A DNA stretch of 64,000 nt, from contig JANSXX010000001.1 of assembly GCA_024742815.1 (NCBI GenBank), positions 620,001 through 684,000 of the forward strand, given 5' to 3'. The notes under the pieces were generated by a model that was given only the letters and a program-made list of their open reading frames with translations, did no database searches and was not told the origin of the DNA. Positions 1 through 9,589 of this stretch are shown here, piece by piece. The translations under genes and the position numbers were made by a program. This DNA comes from HXMU1420-13 sp024742815 (GTDB lineage Bacteria > Bacteroidota > Rhodothermia > Balneolales > Balneolaceae). The stretch's first letter is position 1; the number at the start of each line of letters is the position of its first letter.

Positions 1-2418
1 ATCGCCAAACACATTTGAACCGCCGGACTGATACATATAATCGAAGGTGAACGAATCGCCAAAACCTCCTTCAGGTAAGCCGGTAATTTCCATTACGGCA
101 TAATCACCTTCGCGTGTGTAAACTGCCCATAATTCACCTACCGAAATGGGTTGTCCACCGGTTCCGTCCGAAAAATCGTAGGATACCGTTACCCATGGAT
201 TTTCATCCTGACGAATAGGAACCTCGGTTACTCTCTCTAAACTACCTTCGCCGAGTAAATAAAAACGACGACCTGTTTCGGAGAGAGAAGAGCTTCCTTC
301 ATTTCCGAAATTCACACCCTCGTTACTCACAAATGCAAAATCGAGTTGGTAATCGCCTTCATCTTCGTTGTCTCCGGTTTGTTGCAGGGAGAAATCGAAG
401 CCGGTGCCAAAGGAACTAGTTGCGGAACCACTGATAATCTCTCCGGCTTGATTGGAAGATGGAGTTGCGCTTAAAGGTCCTGCGGCTGTTGCACTTTGAT
501 TATCAAAAACATCCACACTATACAACCAGTAGAAATAAGTTTGATCACCCGATACGGTATCATCAAAATAGGATGGGTCGGTAACCGTGGCTAGTAAAGA
601 AGCAGAGGCAGGATTGTCATCGTTAAGTGATCGATAAATTTGATAAGCTACCGCACCATTTACGAGATCCCAGCTAAGCTCTACACTTTCAATCCCAGCA
701 TTCGCCTGAAAATTTAGCGGAGCAGAAACTAGTTCACCATTTACAGTAAATACCACTGAATCCACGGCAGGATAATCAGCCAAAAATGCCTTAATGGAAT
801 AAGTGCCTTCAATATTGCCGGGAGTGTAGTTCATATATGCACGATTGTTGAAGGTTGCCGATTGATTTACGGCAATTCCGTCAATCGTAAAGAATGAGCC
901 GGAAATGGCGCCGGTCGGTATTTCCGATTCCTCAAAGGTTACCGTAATTCCATTCATAGGTTCGCCGATATCGTCAATAACTACGATTTCGAGTGGGTTA
1001 GCAATCGTGTCTCCTAAAACTACCGATTGATTGTTCCCACCTGCTATTACTAAAGTTGCAGGTTGAGGTCCGGTTGGCTCTTCTGCGGTGATTGTAAATG
1101 TTACGTTAGTTTCCGAATCCGCATCTAATGAAGCTTGTACGGTATAAATTCCGGCAATATTTCCCACATTGGCATCTGTGGCGGCAAACCCATTGTCATC
1201 AGAAAGTACAGGTGACGTTAATCCACCTTGGCCGGTAGCACCATCAGGAATTGAACTGAAACTAAAATTTACTGATTGGTCCGAAGCCGGGTTACCGTCT
1301 GAATCGGTTACTAAAACTACAAGATTTTCAGCTACAGATTGATTGATCGTTACGGTTTGATTATTTCCGCTTTGAATGGCAATGGAATAGCTTTCGATAG
1401 TGGTGGAAGTATCTGCATCAAAACTATTACTACCGTTTGGTTGGTATTTGTACTTAAAGTCAAAAGATTGCCCAAAATTCCCGCCGGGCAAGGCTGTTAT
1501 TTCGATGGCTGCGTAATTGCCCTCACGGGTATAAATGCCCCAAAGTTGTCCAACCGAAATAGGTTGACCTCCGGTTCCATCCGAAAAATCGTAGGAAACG
1601 CTAACCCAGGGAGCTGCATCCACTCGTTCCGGGATGGTAGTTAAAGTGTCGAGGTTTCCCTCACCAAGCAGCAAAAATCTACGTCCGGTTGTAGAAAGTG
1701 AAGTGCTACCTTCGTTGCCGAAGTTAACACCTTCGTTATTCACAAAAACAAAATCCGGGAGATAATTACCGGCGTCTTCCAATTCTCCATTCGTTTCGCC
1801 GGAAAGATCGAATCCATTACCACTATTCAGTGTGGTATTTCCCGAAATTTGATCTCCCGAACCTTCATTAAGATTACTTTCATCGAGCGTTGTGCCACCT
1901 TCGCTCATGTATTTGTATTTGACAGTGAACGAATCACCAAAATTCCCTCCGGGTAGTTCATCAATTTGCATTACCGCATATAAGCCCTCAGAAGTATACA
2001 CTACCCAAAGTTGACCGGGCGAAATGGGTTGACCTTGAGTTCCGTGGGTGAAATCCCAACTCGTATCGATCCAGGGAGCAGCATCTGTCCATTCGGGGAC
2101 CGAAGTAAGTGTGTCGATATTGCCTTCACCCAGAAACAAGAGTCTTCGATCGGGAATAAGTGGGGAAAATTCCTGACCAAAATTCACGCCTTCGTTACTG
2201 CTACCTCGGAAATCTGGAGTATAAGTGGCGGTATCGGCGATAGTAAATGCAGTTTGCGATGTAAAATCGTAATACTGCCATTGGCCGTCTATCTTTGTTA
2301 TTGTATCACTTCCTGCAACAAGCTGGGCTGAAATACTAGGTGATAAAATTAGAAATAGAATCGCAACCGAAAGAAAGCGGAACGCGATTAGTTTTGATTG
2401 GTAATTAAACCCCTTCAT
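1..2418 (-). CDS. Secreted multidomain repeat protein, C-terminus beyond the window
   Basis: An open frame of 806 codons runs from an ATG at 2418 off the left edge, so the C-terminus is missing. The first 32 residues form a signal peptide (hydrophobic core, then SISAQ). A domain of about 120 residues carrying NEGVNFG, LLGEGNLDTLT, DGTGGQPIS and LPGGNFG signatures occurs three times (near residues 45-170, 205-330 and 675-806). Between copies two and three lie two Ig-like domains (each with GNNQ near its start, about 350 and 465) and one fibronectin type III-like domain (about 560-650). I do not recognise the repeated domain; an adhesive or surface role is inferred. It is divergent from the PorE-like gene at 2620 and shares its regulatory region. 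Confidence 0.85.
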   Translation of the reverse strand, partial: MKGFNYQSKLIAFRFLSVAILFLILSPSISAQLVAGSDTITKIDGQWQYYDFTSQTAFTIADTATYTPDFRGSSNEGVNFGQEFSPLIPDRRLLFLGEGNIDTLTSVPEWTDAAPWIDTSWDFTHGTQGQPISPGQLWVVYTSEGLYAVMQIDELPGGNFGDSFTVKYKYMSEGGTTLDESNLNEGSGDQISGNTTLNSGNGFDLSGETNGELEDAGNYLPDFVFVNNEGVNFGNEGSTSLSTTGRRFLLLGEGNLDTLTTIPERVDAAPWVSVSYDFSDGTGGQPISVGQLWGIYTREGNYAAIEITALPGGNFGQSFDFKYKYQPNGSNSFDADTSTTIESYSIAIQSGNNQTVTINQSVAENLVVLVTDSDGNPASDQSVNFSFSSIPDGATGQGGLTSPVLSDDNGFAATDANVGNIAGIYTVQASLDADSETNVTFTITAEEPTGPQPATLVIAGGNNQSVVLGDTIANPLEIVVIDDIGEPMNGITVTFEESEIPTGAISGSFFTIDGIAVNQSATFNNRAYMNYTPGNIEGTYSIKAFLADYPAVDSVVFTVNGELVSAPLNFQANAGIESVELSWDLVNGAVAYQIYRSLNDDNPASASLLATVTDPSYFDDTVSGDQTYFYWLYSVDVFDNQSATAAGPLSATPSSNQAGEIISGSATSSFGTGFDFSLQQTGDNEDEGDYQLDFAFVSNEGVNFGNEGSSSLSETGRRFYLLGEGSLERVTEVPIRQDENPWVTVSYDFSDGTGGQPISVGELWAVYTREGDYAVMEITGLPEGGFGDSFTFDYMYQSGGSNVFGD

Positions 2419-2478
2419 AGTGATGTGGATTAAGTGAACAGTTAAGCTTCAAATAATCAATCTCGGAGTTTAGTTTAC

Positions 2479-2496
2479 ATACCCGATTCGGGGTAT
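2479..2496. promoter_or_regulatory. NarL-like 7-2-7 palindrome, site 1
   Basis: ATACCC and GGGTAT arms are separated by six bases; read as heptamers this is TACCCGA-TT-CGGGGTA, the spacing used by NarL-family dimers (heptamer TACYYMT in E. coli). It lies 61 bp from the start of the minus-strand surface gene. The same motif recurs at 2519 and 6439. The binding protein is inferred to be the regulator at 5735-6406. Confidence 0.55.
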
Positions 2497-2518
2497 TCTT
2501 GTTGAAATATTGCGATTT

Positions 2519-2536
2519 ATACCTCAATTAGGGTAT
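2519..2536. promoter_or_regulatory. NarL-like 7-2-7 palindrome, site 2
   Basis: TACCTCA-AT-TAGGGTA, one mismatch from the perfect arm pair, begins exactly 40 bp after site 1, placing both on about the same helix face. It lies 84 bp upstream of the ATG at 2620. Confidence 0.5.
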
Positions 2537-2619
2537 CGAATCAGTGTTTTCTAAAGATCATATTTGCCCACACAACTCTAACAGCCGCCAGAAATGGAGG
2601 TATAATTCAAGGGGTAACT

Positions 2620-5475
2620 ATGAAAACAATTACCAAAAAAGGATTGCTGCTTTTTATAATAATTGCGGGAATTCCTTTATTAATTCACGCACAGGACGCC
2701 GAAGAACTTTTTGAGAATGGAAAGTATCAATTGGCAGCAAATGCGTACGAGCAAATGGCATCATCGAATGCGATGTATTACATGAAAGTGGCGCAAAGTT
2801 ATACCGCGCTTAAGCAATGGGAAAAAGCCATAGAAAACTATCAGCGTTATATGGAACAGTATTCCGGGGCTGACAAAACCAAGGTGGAGCAAATTATTGC
2901 TTTACTTGAAACACCCGATGAAGAGGTTTATATCGATAATCTTGGTGCAAACGTAAACTCAAATCTTGATGAATTTTTACCAAGAATATCATCAGACGGA
3001 AACAGAATGTACTTCTACTCTACCGATCGAGCCAATGACTTTGGTGGAGGTGACGTGTGGTATTCGAATCGCAATGCCAATGGCGAGTGGAGTAAACCAA
3101 ATAATATGGGTTCCATTATTAATACTGATAGTCACGAAGGTATTTTATCACTTTCTTCGGATGGAAATACAGCTATCGTTTTCGGTAACTACGAAGGTCG
3201 TTTTGGCGGTGGTGACTTCTTTTACAGTGCTAAAATAGGCAACAGTTGGACGGTTCCTTGTAACCTCGGTGGCGATGTTAACTCAGAGAACTGGGAATCG
3301 ATGGCAAATTTATCACCCGATGGTAAAACGTTGATTTTTGTGGCCTATCACGGTCGTAAAGATTCGGAAGAAGCCAATTATGAAACGGACATTTATATCA
3401 CGCATCTAAAAAATGGAAGATGGACCAATCCTATGCCAATTTCTTCGGTTATTAATACTCCGGGCTCAGAAACGTGGCCATTTTTAAACGCTGATGGAAG
3501 AACACTTTATTTCTCTTCGGATACGCATCCCGGCTTAGGCGGTAGCGATTTATTTGTGACCCGCAGAATTGGTGAGGGCTGGGATAACTGGACTACACCC
3601 GTGAATCTCGGAAAAAACATCAATTCGGTGTTAGATGATGAAGATTTGACCATTCCTGCATCCGGTACCGTAGCTTACTTTACGCGTGGTACAACGGGAG
3701 AAGGCGATGGCTTTGGCGATGACGATATCTTTAAGATGATTCTACCTCCGGATATGCGTCCGGATCCGGTAGTTACCATTTATGGAAATGTGACCAATCA
3801 GAATGATAGTTTGATTGCTGCTACTTTGTATTGGAGTGATTTTGATACCGGCGAGCAATTGGGCTATTCAACCAGTAATCCCCAAACCGGCGATTACCTA
3901 ATTAATTTACCTTTTGGGCGCAGATATTTGATTACAGCTAATCAGAAAGGGTATTTGTTTCAAACAGAAATGCTGGATCTAAAAACTATGGTTGAAGACT
4001 CCATTGCATTTTCCGAAACATTAGGTTCAGAGTTATTCAGAATGCGAAATGCTCTGAATAGAATTGAAACTAATCGAAATGAATATGAGCAACTGCTGAA
4101 TAGTACATCCACCGATTTAGAATCAGAATTTGATGAACTTTCCGAGCTAAGTAGAGCGATGAATCAGGCACAAGCTGATTTAAACGCCGCCATCCGAAGA
4201 GCAAGAATCTCCTGGCTCGAAGATAATTCCGGATATCAGGAAGTTCGCAAAGATATCAGCCTAACCGAAGCAAATGAAGGAGCTCGAATTGTACTGGAGA
4301 ATATCTACTTTGATACTGGCAGCGATAATCTTCGTGAAGAAAGTATTCAGGAACTAGATCGACTTTACGATATCATGGCACAATCCACATTGATTATTGA
4401 AATCGGCGGCCATACCGACGATGTAGGTTCAGACGAAACCAATATGGATTTGAGTCAGGCTCGTGCCGAAGCGGTTGTAAATTATGTAATAGAAAAAGGA
4501 ATTTCATCGGATCGAATTTCGGCTCAGGGTTACGGAGAAACCGATCCACGTGCAACTAACGAAACCGCTGAAGGACGACAGGAAAACAGACGTGTTGAAG
4601 TAAAAGTGTTAGGCAGCACGGCGCAGGAAGGTACAGGCGGTGTGCTGGAGCAAGAGCAATTGGCGGAAGAAGCTATCTCTACCGAAAATCTGTACGAGTT
4701 ATATCGACAGGCTGCAATGAATGGAGGTATTCCGGATGGAGCAGCTTGTTATGATTCCAGCAATTACAGCGAACGCACCACTACTTTTGTAAGCACGAAT
4801 ACCAATTCCAACAATCGATCTACCAGTTCTTCAACTACGCGATCTACGGTAGATTCCGGGTGGTTTGTAGATGCGGACGGGAATGATGTAAGTGCCTTTG
4901 GGGGATCAAGCATCAGCTTTTTAACACACACGGGTAATGCACAGCATGGATTCTCGAATGTAGGTGGTGCCGGAGTGTTTTTCCAAAGTGGTAGCGGAAT
5001 GAAACAACGCAGTATTTATGGCTACTTTTTAGGGAATGCGATTGGTGGCGGCATCGAATGGGTACGATTCAAAGATATTTCAAATCTCACCAGCTTACCT
5101 TTAGCTGTAGATTATGGAGTATCCGCATATCTGGTATTTCAGAGTGAAGAACGCACAACTTTTGGTGGCGAAAACTACGATTACTTTTACACCAGTTGGG
5201 GAGCTCCTTTAATGGGTAGAGTGCGCTACAATCTGGAAATAGCTGACATCAAAATCTCTCCGTATGCATCGTATAATTACAACTTGTTAAAGCATATTGA
5301 TCCTGAGCCGGATACGATCGAAGAAGGGAATGAAGAGTTCCCACAAGCTGTGATTTCTGCCCCAAGTTGGATAGAATTCGGAGCCCGAGCGCAATTCAAA
5401 ATCTTTAGTGCCGGACTTGGCTTGCAAAGCGGCGAAAGTTCGGGAATTATGTTTAGAGCGGGATTAGCGTTCTAA
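2620..5475 (+). CDS. PorE-like OmpA-family protein with C-terminal barrel-like extension
   Basis: 951 residues. Order: signal peptide (1-24), TPR-like repeats (about 26-100), five PD40/WD40-like blades (about 105-370, with repeated SSDGN/SPDGK and GGGD or GGSD turns), a carboxypeptidase-regulatory-like fold (about 385-460), a short coiled coil, and an OmpA peptidoglycan-binding domain (about 550-660: IYFDTGSDNL, GGHTDDVGSDE, NRRVEVKV). This matches PorE of the type IX secretion system up to the OmpA domain. A Ser/Thr/Asn-rich linker (about 715-745) then leads to about 190 residues of alternating strand pattern ending in AGLAF, which resembles a small outer-membrane barrel. The start follows an AAGGGG ribosome-binding-like sequence. 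Role inferred: anchoring an envelope complex to peptidoglycan. Confidence 0.85.
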   Translation: MKTITKKGLLLFIIIAGIPLLIHAQDAEELFENGKYQLAANAYEQMASSNAMYYMKVAQSYTALKQWEKAIENYQRYMEQYSGADKTKVEQIIALLETPDEEVYIDNLGANVNSNLDEFLPRISSDGNRMYFYSTDRANDFGGGDVWYSNRNANGEWSKPNNMGSIINTDSHEGILSLSSDGNTAIVFGNYEGRFGGGDFFYSAKIGNSWTVPCNLGGDVNSENWESMANLSPDGKTLIFVAYHGRKDSEEANYETDIYITHLKNGRWTNPMPISSVINTPGSETWPFLNADGRTLYFSSDTHPGLGGSDLFVTRRIGEGWDNWTTPVNLGKNINSVLDDEDLTIPASGTVAYFTRGTTGEGDGFGDDDIFKMILPPDMRPDPVVTIYGNVTNQNDSLIAATLYWSDFDTGEQLGYSTSNPQTGDYLINLPFGRRYLITANQKGYLFQTEMLDLKTMVEDSIAFSETLGSELFRMRNALNRIETNRNEYEQLLNSTSTDLESEFDELSELSRAMNQAQADLNAAIRRARISWLEDNSGYQEVRKDISLTEANEGARIVLENIYFDTGSDNLREESIQELDRLYDIMAQSTLIIEIGGHTDDVGSDETNMDLSQARAEAVVNYVIEKGISSDRISAQGYGETDPRATNETAEGRQENRRVEVKVLGSTAQEGTGGVLEQEQLAEEAISTENLYELYRQAAMNGGIPDGAACYDSSNYSERTTTFVSTNTNSNNRSTSSSTTRSTVDSGWFVDADGNDVSAFGGSSISFLTHTGNAQHGFSNVGGAGVFFQSGSGMKQRSIYGYFLGNAIGGGIEWVRFKDISNLTSLPLAVDYGVSAYLVFQSEERTTFGGENYDYFYTSWGAPLMGRVRYNLEIADIKISPYASYNYNLLKHIDPEPDTIEEGNEEFPQAVISAPSWIEFGARAQFKIFSAGLGLQSGESSGIMFRAGLAF

Positions 5476-5515
5476 ATAAGTGAAGAAAGTGGCAAATAGT
5501 TGCCACCTTGAAGAC

Positions 5516-5548
5516 AGGGTGCTACTGAAAGGTAGTGCCCTATTTTTG
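5516..5548 (+). terminator. Rho-independent terminator after the OmpA gene
   Basis: An 11-bp stem (with G-U pairs) closes on a GAAA tetraloop at 5527-5530 and is followed by ATTTTT. A smaller GTGGCAAATAGTTGCCAC hairpin lies just before it. Confidence 0.85.
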
Positions 5549-5734
5549 TGCGGATGATTCTTTGAAAAAGATCATAGGTGGGTCTAAAATTTTTGACCGT
5601 TAATTAAAACAACGTTGTTGGTAGTACACATTCTAGATAGAAACAGACTGAATAATTGAAATTGAAAACGAATTATCATCCAGCAAAGAAAGGCGATTGC
5701 TGTATACTATAAGACATTAAAAGTGATGAAGTGA

Positions 5735-6406
5735 TTATTGGGCAAGACCACGTTTAATAGCCAACCGAACGGCGGAAGCACGCGAATGCACGTGCAGTTT
5801 TTTGTAGATGTTTTTGATGTGTGTCCGAACAGTATGTGGGCTGATAAATAGTTTCTCTCCAATCTGAGGCTCGGTAAGATCTTCAACAATACCCTGAAGA
5901 ATTTCTAACTCACGATCACTTAAAGAAAATTCTTCCTGAGCTTCCTTTACTTTATCTACTTTCGATGACTGTTCGTTTTTCACAAACTTCATCACTTTTA
6001 TAGCAATAGAAGGCGAGAGTACAGCACCACCGTTTACCAATTCTTTAATGGCATCCACATACTTTTTAATCGGATCGTCTTTTAATAGATAACCCGAAGC
6101 CCCGGCTTGGATGGATTGGAAAATTTTGTCTTCATTTTCGAATACCGTTTGAATGAGAATATCAATTTCAGGGTATTCCTTTTTGATGATATGCGTGGCT
6201 TCGATTCCGGATTTTCCGGGCATCTCAATATCCATCAAAATGATTTGAGGTAATGTTGAATTCGAGAACTTTTGTAACTGCTGAAGGGCATTATCTGCAT
6301 TCTCCGCTTCTAAAACGATTTCAATTTCCTCAAAAAACCCTAAGCGTGTTTTTAAGTTTTCCCGAATTCGGGCCTGATCTTCAACAATTCCAATTTGTAT
6401 ACTCAT
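5735..6406 (-). CDS. NarL/LuxR-type response regulator
   Basis: 223 residues from the ATG at 6406; an upstream in-frame GTG at 6436 is possible but would add ten residues before the normal receiver start (MSIQIGIVEDQ). Receiver domain about 1-120: acidic ED pair, phosphoacceptor Asp59 in LMDIEMPG, conserved Lys in GYLLKDD. A GerE-type helix-turn-helix follows (about 158-220: LSDRELEILQGI, SPHTVRTHIKNIYKKL). It lies 50 bp downstream of a NarX-type kinase and is its probable phosphorylation partner. A 7-2-7 palindrome at 6439-6458 sits just upstream, suggesting autoregulation from its own promoter. Confidence 0.93.
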   Translation of the reverse strand: MSIQIGIVEDQARIRENLKTRLGFFEEIEIVLEAENADNALQQLQKFSNSTLPQIILMDIEMPGKSGIEATHIIKKEYPEIDILIQTVFENEDKIFQSIQAGASGYLLKDDPIKKYVDAIKELVNGGAVLSPSIAIKVMKFVKNEQSSKVDKVKEAQEEFSLSDRELEILQGIVEDLTEPQIGEKLFISPHTVRTHIKNIYKKLHVHSRASAVRLAIKRGLAQ

Positions 6407-6438
6407 AGTTGAAAAAACGAAAATTCGGGTACACACAG

Positions 6439-6458
6439 AATACCCAGTTCAGGGTATT
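6439..6458. promoter_or_regulatory. NarL-like 7-2-7 palindrome, site 3
   Basis: AATACCC and GGGTATT arms, seven perfect base pairs with a six-base spacer (TACCCAG-TT-CAGGGTA). It overlaps the stop codon of the kinase at 6457 and lies 33 bp upstream of the regulator ATG. Confidence 0.6.
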
Positions 6459-9447
6459 ATGCAAATTCAAGTGTTATGGTTGTCCCAACTCCTTTTTTAC
6501 TCTCGATGAAAATGGAAGCATCCATCATTTTTACTCGCTCATGCATGTTAACTAGACCATTCCCTGAGCCGGTCTGAGCTTCCGCATCCATACCAATTCC
6601 ATCATCCTTCAAAACTATCCGAACTTTGCCATTCGTTTCGGAACAAGTAATTCTAAATACTGAAGCCTTTGCATATTTGTTGGTATTATTTAGGGCTTCT
6701 TGCACAATACGGGTAAGATTTAGCGATCGATCGGGAGAGAGAATCAGCTGCGGGTTTACCGACGATGAAACCTCAACCTTAAGTTCTTTGAGGTAGCGCT
6801 GTTGCCGTTTTAAGTATCCGTTCAAATGATCCAGAAAAATTCCAAACTCCACTTTCTCTTTATCCAGTAACCAAATCGTTTCGCGGAGATCGGTCATTGC
6901 GCCACGCGCATCATTGTCGAGATTGCCTAACAGTGATAAGGCTTTGTCTTGTTGATTGTTCTTCACGTGCAGGTTACTGATTTCTATACCGGTAATGAGG
7001 TTGGAAATCTGCGAGCCAACGTTATCGTGGAGTTCACGAGATATCCGTTCACGCTCTTCCTGAATTTTTTGTTGGGTTTCGAGCTCTCGATTTAGTGCTT
7101 TCAATTTTTGATTTGAACGCCAGTAAACCCCACCTGCACCTACACCGATAAATCCGAGCATACAAAGCCCAATAAACCACCATGTTTTGTAGAAAGGGGG
7201 AAGCACGGTGAAATCGAGCGTTGCCGTTTTATCGCTCCATTGTCCATCCGGGCCTTTAGCCGAAACGGTAAAGGTATAATTGCCATCGGGTAGAAAATCG
7301 TAATAAGCCGTGGTTCTATTTCCTACATAAACCCAATCATCGTCAACATTCGATAACTTAATTCTGAACGAAGTTTTTCTAGGAGATTCATGATTAAGCG
7401 CAGAATAAATGAGTTCAACCTTATTTTTATCCGGTGCAAAAGTTAAGTTGCTGTTCAGGTCAACCTGCTTTTCATTTACATAGAGCTCGTCGATGTAGGG
7501 GTAGAAAGACTGAGTATTTATAATGGCTTTTTCCGGATTTACAACTGCAACTCCACCCGAAGTTGGAAATAGCATTTCTCCGGAATGTAGGGTAAGGGCA
7601 AGTGCATTAGTGCCTGCTTCCATAGCGTTTGTTGCCAAACCATCTTCTGTGGAAAACATGGTATAAGCAATTTTTTGATCGTTGCCGGCTACGAGTTTTG
7701 CTATATCCGCTTTGGTGATTTTATAAATACCATCGTTACTTGATATCCATAAGTTTCCGTCTAGATCTTCGGTCATGCCATAAGCTGCGAAATCAGGAAA
7801 GCCTTTTTCCTGTCCAAAGAAATCGAAGCCTTCACCATTAAACACATTTAGCCCGCCTCGGGAGGTTCCAACGAGTAATTTTCCACTCGAGTGTTCTAAA
7901 ATTGTATATACAATGGGATGGCTTAATCCACTGGAAGTATCGAAGTGAGTCACTTCATTTTCATAAAAACGATATAACCCTCCACCATAGGTTCCAAACC
8001 AAATAGCATTGTTAGAATCTGAGAAAGAAGTAGAACAGTATTCGTGTTCCATCTGATTCTCTGAGTTATAAGTAGCTGAAAGCTCAAGATTGGTGTTAAA
8101 TACATTCACTCCACTAACCGAGCAAACATACAATTGCTCAGCATCATCAAACTCGATTCCTTGCACCATATTACTACTCAATCCTTGTTCGGTAGTAAGC
8201 ACACTGCCAATGGTTCGGTCCTTCTTAACGTTGAATATCCCAGAACCTTGAGTGGCAAACCAAGGCGTGCCATCAGCACCAATTGCCCCTCCATTTGCAT
8301 AGCCATTGGTTTTAGAGGGCGGATTTTCGATGGTATTCCATGTTCCATTCGAGAAATAATTCCATCCGGCACCATCCGAACCTAACCATAGCGTTTGCTC
8401 CGAATCTTCAATCACCGAGATGTATGAATCAATGGCAATACCTGGAATTCTTTTGTCTATGATGTCAATTTTGCGCGGTTTAAAAACCGACATCCCTCGT
8501 TCGGTACCAACATAAGCAGATCCGCTTTTAGAGAAACCTACAAAAAGAGCGAAATCGTTAACCAGACCGGTTTCGGTATTTATATTTTCGAAAACGCCAT
8601 CTTTAAAACGGTGAATTCCGGTGCCATGATCGGCAATCCAAATTGAGCTATCGGCTGGGTTTTGAGCAAAAAATTGTGGAAATAAACCGGTGAGTCCATC
8701 TTTTTTGTGATAGTATGTATGGGGCTTATCTTCGCGAAAAACTACAACACCTTCTTTGTCGGTGCCTACCCAAATATCACCATTGTACATTTCGGTTAGT
8801 CCTCGAATGGCGTTGTAGGGTAATCCATTTTCTGTGGTAAAGTTTGTGAATTTCCCATTATCAAAAATACTGAGCCCTTCATCGGTCCCAATCCAGATTC
8901 TCCCTTGTTTATCTTCGACAATTCTCCAAATATTCGGGCCAACCAGGCCATCTTCAGGAGTATATTTTTGAATCGTTTTTTCTCCATCAAACACGAAAAG
9001 GCCATCACCATATATACCTACATACATCAGATTGTCTCGTGATATTAATACGGTTTTGGCGATTCCTCCCGTCATGTCTAGTTCGTCTTTATACTTTACA
9101 AGGGAATCGGAGACAATTTTATATATCCCTTCTGCCGATGCAGGTGCCCATAAATTTCCTTCAGCATCTGCATGCAATTCATAGAAGTAACCACGATCTA
9201 AGCCTTTTCTGTAAGGTTTAAAAGTCAAACCATCGTAGCGAATTACTCCACCGGCGGTCACAATCCAGATAAAACCGGCATCGTCCTCAATAACGTATTG
9301 TATTTGCTCTACAATCAGGCCGTCTTCAGGTAAATAATTATTTACTAGATAATTATCCCAATGAGTAGGGTAGGTTAAAAATGATTGCCCAAGAACAGGC
9401 AGACATAAAAATCCTAGTAAAATAAATAGAAGTACTTTTTTCCCCAT
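6457..9447 (-). CDS. Propeller sensor histidine kinase (Reg_prop, Y_Y_Y, HisKA_3), copy 1
   Basis: 996 residues from the ATG at 9447 (a TTG six codons earlier is less likely). Signal peptide 1-21; a long periplasmic two-component propeller region (about 22-640, repeated GLxxNxI and WIGTxxGL motifs); Y_Y_Y domain (about 655-735); one membrane helix (about 740-760); a dimerisation domain of NarX type with phosphoacceptor His807 in SRELHDNVGSQ; and an HATPase_c domain (N box QEALNNTNKYAKA, G box DDGIGMD and GSGNGL). There is no fused receiver or DNA-binding domain, so the separate regulator at 5735 is the likely target. Signal peptide and kinase are nearly identical to those of the next gene, whereas the propeller is not. 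Confidence 0.93.
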   Translation of the reverse strand: MGKKVLLFILLGFLCLPVLGQSFLTYPTHWDNYLVNNYLPEDGLIVEQIQYVIEDDAGFIWIVTAGGVIRYDGLTFKPYRKGLDRGYFYELHADAEGNLWAPASAEGIYKIVSDSLVKYKDELDMTGGIAKTVLISRDNLMYVGIYGDGLFVFDGEKTIQKYTPEDGLVGPNIWRIVEDKQGRIWIGTDEGLSIFDNGKFTNFTTENGLPYNAIRGLTEMYNGDIWVGTDKEGVVVFREDKPHTYYHKKDGLTGLFPQFFAQNPADSSIWIADHGTGIHRFKDGVFENINTETGLVNDFALFVGFSKSGSAYVGTERGMSVFKPRKIDIIDKRIPGIAIDSYISVIEDSEQTLWLGSDGAGWNYFSNGTWNTIENPPSKTNGYANGGAIGADGTPWFATQGSGIFNVKKDRTIGSVLTTEQGLSSNMVQGIEFDDAEQLYVCSVSGVNVFNTNLELSATYNSENQMEHEYCSTSFSDSNNAIWFGTYGGGLYRFYENEVTHFDTSSGLSHPIVYTILEHSSGKLLVGTSRGGLNVFNGEGFDFFGQEKGFPDFAAYGMTEDLDGNLWISSNDGIYKITKADIAKLVAGNDQKIAYTMFSTEDGLATNAMEAGTNALALTLHSGEMLFPTSGGVAVVNPEKAIINTQSFYPYIDELYVNEKQVDLNSNLTFAPDKNKVELIYSALNHESPRKTSFRIKLSNVDDDWVYVGNRTTAYYDFLPDGNYTFTVSAKGPDGQWSDKTATLDFTVLPPFYKTWWFIGLCMLGFIGVGAGGVYWRSNQKLKALNRELETQQKIQEERERISRELHDNVGSQISNLITGIEISNLHVKNNQQDKALSLLGNLDNDARGAMTDLRETIWLLDKEKVEFGIFLDHLNGYLKRQQRYLKELKVEVSSSVNPQLILSPDRSLNLTRIVQEALNNTNKYAKASVFRITCSETNGKVRIVLKDDGIGMDAEAQTGSGNGLVNMHERVKMMDASIFIESKKGVGTTITLEFA

Positions 9448-9589
9448 TCCCGGCCAACTAGTCAAAAATTTGCTCAGAGTATAATAAAGAGACCTTAGAT
9501 TTGAAAAACTAAGTTATTTAGGCGTTCACTTTTTATGATCGTTTGAATAGTTCTAAATATTAATAAAAGAGAAGGTTTTAGTATTCTAT

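Noticed and set aside
1339..2331. Two plus-strand frames of about 100 codons at the left end
   Set aside because: Both are antisense to the continuous minus-strand secreted-protein frame ending at 2418.
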